A DNA stretch of 17,489 nt from Planctomycetes bacterium RIFOXYC2_FULL_41_27 (GTDB taxonomy: Bacteria; Planctomycetota; Brocadiia; Brocadiales; Brocadiaceae), in contig MHZD01000033.1 in assembly GCA_001828645.1 (NCBI GenBank), forward strand, positions 1-17,489, given 5' to 3'. Positions within the stretch are counted from its first letter, which is position 1. Each line of letters opens with the position of its first letter. This document shows positions 14,134-17,489 of the stretch, piece after piece. The position numbers and the translations under genes were made by a program. Below the pieces are notes generated by a model. That model did not search any database, was not told where the DNA came from, and saw only the letters and a list, made by a program, of their open reading frames with translations.

Positions 14134-16128
14134 ATGAAAGAACGACAAAGCCAAATAATTCCACTACTCATCGTTTTTTTTGTACCCGTTTTAATAGCGT
14201 CCCTTATTCGCTTCTGGGATCTCGACCTCAGGCCCTTTCATTCAGATGAAGGCGTTAACAGCCATTTCCTGATTAATCTATATAAAACGGGCTACTATCG
14301 CTATGACCCTTCCAATTATCATGGCCCGTTCCTCTATTACATTGGTTTAATTCCTACATACATTTTAGGTTTTACTGATTTCTCTTTTAGATTGTTGCCG
14401 GTTTTATTTGGCATTATGACAGTTGCCCTGTTGTATCCTTTACACAAAAGGTTTGGGGCGATGGGGTTATTAACGGCGGGATTATTAGTTGCCCTTTCTC
14501 CATCCATCTCATTTTTCTCAAGAGATACAATTCATGAAATATATTTAATCTTTTTTTCGCTGGCAATAATTGTCTCGTTCTTTCTTTATTCAGAAACAAG
14601 GAAATCAAGGTACATTTATTTCGCAGTCGCAAGCATTGCATTTGTGATTACGATAAAAGAAACATATATAATTACATTCGCAGTTTTTGCGCTGTCTTTG
14701 ATTATTGCGTATTGTTTTGAAGTAGGATTATCTCCCAAAGGCACACGGTATGCCAGGTTTAAAAACATCTTTACCACATTTGCAAGTGAATGCAAAAGAC
14801 ACAAATATGCTGTTGGCATAAGCGTGGGGATGTTCTTTCTAATCAATTTCCTGTTTTATTCTTCTTTTTTTACCTATTATGAGGGTGTAAATGGGATATT
14901 GAGGACTTTAAAGATATGGTCAAAGACAGGCGTGCATCAAGGCGGTCATGCCAAGCCTTTCTTCTATTATTTTAAACTGTTTCGCAAATTTGAACTTCCC
15001 ATGCTGGTATTGGGAATTGCTGGATTTTATTATGCATTCAGGCATAGAAGTAAATTTACTGTTTTTGTATCATTTTGGGCCATTCTCATTTATGTCGTTT
15101 ACTCCCTTATACCTTATAAGACACCGTGGCTGGTAGTGAATATTTTATTACCACTTTCCATTCTGGCGGGTATTTTTGTAAACGGCATATTTGGAATAGT
15201 AAAAAAAAGATGGCATTATGCTATCTTTTATCCAATATACGTGATCATTTTTGGTATTATTTGTTATCAGTCCATTATGCTAAATTTTAAAAATTACGAC
15301 GATGAACGATACGAGCTTGTCTATGTTCAGACCAAACGAGATGTTTATAATTTAATGAACAGAATGGAATCACTCTCAAACACATCTGGAAAGAGTATAG
15401 TCATCAATATTGTTTCAAAAGAATATTGGCCATTACCCTGGTATTTCCGAGAGTATAAAAATGCAAGATTCTGGGGCAGTGTTATTGATAATCCCAACGC
15501 ACCTGTTATCCTGGTTGATAAGAGTGGAGAGAGTAAACTCAAGGAAAAGTTAAAGGGAAAATACAAGAAGGAGCGGTTTGTATTACGGCCTGGTGTATGG
15601 CTCGTGGCTTATATACAAGAAGATCTATACAATGCCGTATGTGGAGAAGAAGCAACTTCGAAAGCAGCGAGCCTGCCAATTACCAAAGTTTCTAAGGATG
15701 AATTAGAGCAGGGATTGACAGGTAAATATTATTATAATATCGAATGTATCGGACTGCCTTTTTTGTCCAGGGTGGAAAAAAATTCCATTTCCTTTACCTA
15801 TAATGATGAAACACAAAAGCCCTATAGGTCTCCTTTTGGCATCGAGTGGGAAGGATATCTGTCCATAGCGCAAAAGGGAGTCTATCAATTTGCAACAAAA
15901 TCGGATGATGGTTCAGTTGTTTATATCGATGGGAACTTGGTTGTAGACAATGATGACCTTCATGCGATGAGACATATTACAGGTGTTGTCTCTCTTGGTG
16001 AGGGGTTCCATCATGTTCGAATAAAATATTTTGATGGTGGAGGGGGAGCCATTATGGAATTTTTATGGACGCCACCTGGTGGAAGCGAGTCCCTTGTTCC
16101 AGTTCAGGTTTTATTTCATAAAAAATGA
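14134..16128 (+). CDS. Agl23/TIGR03663-like GT-C membrane protein with C-terminal PA14 domain, copy 3
   Basis: The 664-residue chain has about ten membrane spans in residues 8-405. The first loop FHSDEGVNSHFL (35-46), the YHGPFLYY segment and SISFFSRDTIHE resemble the TIGR03663 family, associated with flippase or glycan-transfer steps (Agl23-type) in archaea and bacteria. A PA14 domain occupies about 528-660 (GLTGKYYYN, IEWEGYLSIA, SDDGSVVYIDG, KYFDGGGGAIMEFLWTPPG). ATG 14134 has no Shine-Dalgarno sequence, because the preceding 30 bases are the right inverted repeat of the four-helix-bundle unit. Expression may depend on coupling or have been weakened. It ends 2 bp from the stop of the convergent GT2 gene. 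The exact reaction is unknown; the family assignment is from recognised motifs. Confidence 0.8.
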   Translation: MKERQSQIIPLLIVFFVPVLIASLIRFWDLDLRPFHSDEGVNSHFLINLYKTGYYRYDPSNYHGPFLYYIGLIPTYILGFTDFSFRLLPVLFGIMTVALLYPLHKRFGAMGLLTAGLLVALSPSISFFSRDTIHEIYLIFFSLAIIVSFFLYSETRKSRYIYFAVASIAFVITIKETYIITFAVFALSLIIAYCFEVGLSPKGTRYARFKNIFTTFASECKRHKYAVGISVGMFFLINFLFYSSFFTYYEGVNGILRTLKIWSKTGVHQGGHAKPFFYYFKLFRKFELPMLVLGIAGFYYAFRHRSKFTVFVSFWAILIYVVYSLIPYKTPWLVVNILLPLSILAGIFVNGIFGIVKKRWHYAIFYPIYVIIFGIICYQSIMLNFKNYDDERYELVYVQTKRDVYNLMNRMESLSNTSGKSIVINIVSKEYWPLPWYFREYKNARFWGSVIDNPNAPVILVDKSGESKLKEKLKGKYKKERFVLRPGVWLVAYIQEDLYNAVCGEEATSKAASLPITKVSKDELEQGLTGKYYYNIECIGLPFLSRVEKNSISFTYNDETQKPYRSPFGIEWEGYLSIAQKGVYQFATKSDDGSVVYIDGNLVVDNDDLHAMRHITGVVSLGEGFHHVRIKYFDGGGGAIMEFLWTPPGGSESLVPVQVLFHKK

Positions 16129-16130
16129 CA

Positions 16131-16859
16131 TCATCTATAGTCGCCTTTTAAATCTTTAATTTTTATTCCTATCAGGTCTTTGAACATTTGAAGGGAGTGT
16201 TTTATAGGGCTGACCTTACTTAATGGAGAGTTTTCCCAGCGAATGGGGATTTCCTTGATCTTGAAATTATACTTTCGTGATAAATAAAGAGCTTCCACAT
16301 CAAACGAAAAACCATCAATTTTACACCTGTTAAAGACTGTTTTGACGGCTTCTCGCTTAAATCCTTTAAATCCACACTGCGTATCGATAATCCCTTTCAG
16401 CAATACCATATTTACCATGAAGTTAAATATTTTTCCCATCTTCTCCCTGTACCAGGGTTGATGAACAAGAATATCTGAGCCTGGCATACTTCTCGATCCG
16501 ATAACCACATCATAACCATTTATAAGATACGGCAGACATTTTTCTATTTCCTCAATTGGGGTAGAAAGGTCCGCATCGGTAAAGAAAGCGTATTCACCTC
16601 GTGCGGACAACATGCCTTTTCTCACTGAATAACCTTTACCGCTGTTCTGTTCATTTATCAAAATAACAATGTGTCTGTTTGAACTTGCAAAATTCTTTAC
16701 CATTTGTAAGGTGTTATCCGTGGAGCCATCGTCCACTACGATGATTTCATAAGGAAAGTCTTTTGTAGAGAGATAGGCGCATATCTTGCTAAGAGTGGAT
16801 AATAACCTTTTTTCCTCGTTATAGGCAGGAATTATTACTGACAGGAAGCATTCTTTCAT
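16131..16859 (-). CDS. GT2 glycosyltransferase, polyprenyl-phosphate sugar synthase type (DPM1/ALG5-like)
   Basis: This 242-residue GT-A enzyme should transfer a sugar from a nucleotide donor to polyprenyl phosphate on the cytoplasmic face. Residues 6-15 read LSVIIPAYNE. DDGSTD (43-48) binds the nucleotide, TDADLSTP (94-101) holds the metal-binding DxD, and DTQCGFKGF (159-167) and W-x-N-S-P-x-S-K-V (208-216) are typical of the DPM1/ALG5 group. No C-terminal membrane segments are present, so it is probably peripheral. ALG5-type glucosyl and DPM-type mannosyl transfer cannot be told apart here. It starts 7 bp after the GspF-like gene and lies tail to tail with the third GT-C-PA14 gene. It is a natural supplier of lipid-linked sugar for those enzymes, although it is transcribed with gspF. 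Confidence 0.88.
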   Translation of the reverse strand: MKECFLSVIIPAYNEEKRLLSTLSKICAYLSTKDFPYEIIVVDDGSTDNTLQMVKNFASSNRHIVILINEQNSGKGYSVRKGMLSARGEYAFFTDADLSTPIEEIEKCLPYLINGYDVVIGSRSMPGSDILVHQPWYREKMGKIFNFMVNMVLLKGIIDTQCGFKGFKREAVKTVFNRCKIDGFSFDVEALYLSRKYNFKIKEIPIRWENSPLSKVSPIKHSLQMFKDLIGIKIKDLKGDYR

Positions 16860-16866
16860 TTATAAA

Positions 16867-17489
16867 TTAAAATCGTAGATCGTTTACACTGAGAATTGCC
16901 GTTAGCATAGAGATTACGATTACACCGATGACAGCACCCATGAGCAATATAAGCAGAGGTTCTACCATAGTTACCAGTCGCTTCATTCGCTGTTCCGTAT
17001 CGGCATCAAAATTATCTGCAACTTTAAGGAGCATTTGATCCAAATTTCCTGTTTCTTCTCCTACTTTTAATAAATGGACAGCAATTTCTGGTAGAAATCT
17101 TTTTTGTGCGAGTGAAATTGTGAGGCTCGCACCTTCTTTCACATTAGACTTTACATTACTGAGAATGTCAGCAAGATATTGATTGGATAGCACATCTTTA
17201 ACGATATCCATCGATTTAAGCAGCGGTACCCCGTTTTCGAGTAGTGTACCGAGCGTTCTCGCAAATCTGGATATTTGCATTTTCCATAGAAGATTACCAA
17301 TGAGTGGTAATTTCAACTTTTTTTGATCTATTTTTATTGATGTGTTCTTATCCTTCATCGCTTTTTTATACAAAAAGAATGCGATCATGGCGACAATAAT
17401 AGAAATCCAGCCGTATCTAATGGAGTATCGGCTCATCCCCATGAGTATCATAGTCGAAAAAGGAAGAGAAATTCCCATTCCTTCAAATA
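16867..17489 (-). CDS. GspF/PilC-family inner-membrane protein (C-terminal half, partial)
   Basis: The frame is open through the right edge, so the N-terminal half lies outside the window. The visible 207 or so residues include the central linker with a membrane span (MGISLPFSTMILMG onward), then the second T2SSF domain: LLWKMQISRFARTLGTLLENGVPLL, KEGASL, FLPEIAVHLLKVGEETGNLDQML, and a final long hydrophobic span with VEPLLILLMGAVIGVIVISML. Such proteins form the inner-membrane platform of type II secretion or type IV pili. The internal Met codon at 17478 is not the start, since a full protein has about 400 residues. It is followed after 7 bp by the GT2 gene, probably in one transcript. Type II secretion versus pilus cannot be decided without the neighbours. 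Confidence 0.9.
   Translation of the reverse strand, partial: FEGMGISLPFSTMILMGMSRYSIRYGWISIIVAMIAFFLYKKAMKDKNTSIKIDQKKLKLPLIGNLLWKMQISRFARTLGTLLENGVPLLKSMDIVKDVLSNQYLADILSNVKSNVKEGASLTISLAQKRFLPEIAVHLLKVGEETGNLDQMLLKVADNFDADTEQRMKRLVTMVEPLLILLMGAVIGVIVISMLTAILSVNDLRF

Noticed and set aside
1..17489. tRNA genes, rRNA, CRISPR arrays, transposases or integrases
   Set aside because: I looked on both strands and saw no cloverleaf-like segments, rRNA stretches, regularly spaced repeats or recombinase motifs. A tRNA could be missed by eye in the short gaps.

Overview
The window is a piece of an AT-rich bacterial chromosome. It carries a bifunctional AroD-AroE protein, a Tat-exported sulfite-oxidase-family enzyme with its own cytochrome c, a long TPR lipoprotein and several very large membrane glycosyltransferase-like proteins ending in PA14 domains. 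This mixture fits a planctomycete, and the anammox group (Candidatus Brocadiales) is my best guess. That is inference from gene style only; the window holds no rRNA or other diagnostic marker.

Layout. (1) 1-250 is a probable divergent promoter region. (2) 251-1033 (+) encodes an exported protein with two OB-like domains. (3) 5013 down to 1243 (-) holds a TPR lipoprotein gene, then sorA (molybdoenzyme), then sorB (cytochrome c). The sorA-sorB gap contains two hairpins. (4) 5203-8844 (+) is a biosynthetic block: leuA (leucine), aroDE and aroK (shikimate pathway). leuA and aroDE overlap by one base. aroK very probably starts at a TTG that lies after a small 10-bp tandem repeat. (5) 9040-16128 (+) holds three successive multi-membrane GT-C-type proteins, each ending in a PA14 domain. 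A four-helix-bundle (23S rRNA intervening-sequence family) gene sits between the second and third. It is flanked by AT-rich inverted repeats and looks like a small inserted unit. (6) 17489 down to 16131 (-) holds the C-terminal half of a GspF/PilC inner-membrane protein followed by a GT2 polyprenyl-phosphate sugar synthase. This pair converges on the PA14 cluster with only 2 bp between stop codons.

How they may work together. A GT2 of the DPM1/ALG5 type makes a lipid-linked monosaccharide in the cytoplasm, and GT-C enzymes use such donors on the outer face of the membrane. The GT2 and the three GT-C-PA14 proteins could therefore form one extracytoplasmic glycosylation module, with PA14 positioned outside to bind glycan or acceptor. 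SorA and SorB would oxidise sulfite (or a related small oxyanion) in the periplasm and pass electrons to cytochrome c. The most unusual content is the triple GT-C-PA14 cluster and the inverted-repeat-flanked four-helix-bundle insert inside it.
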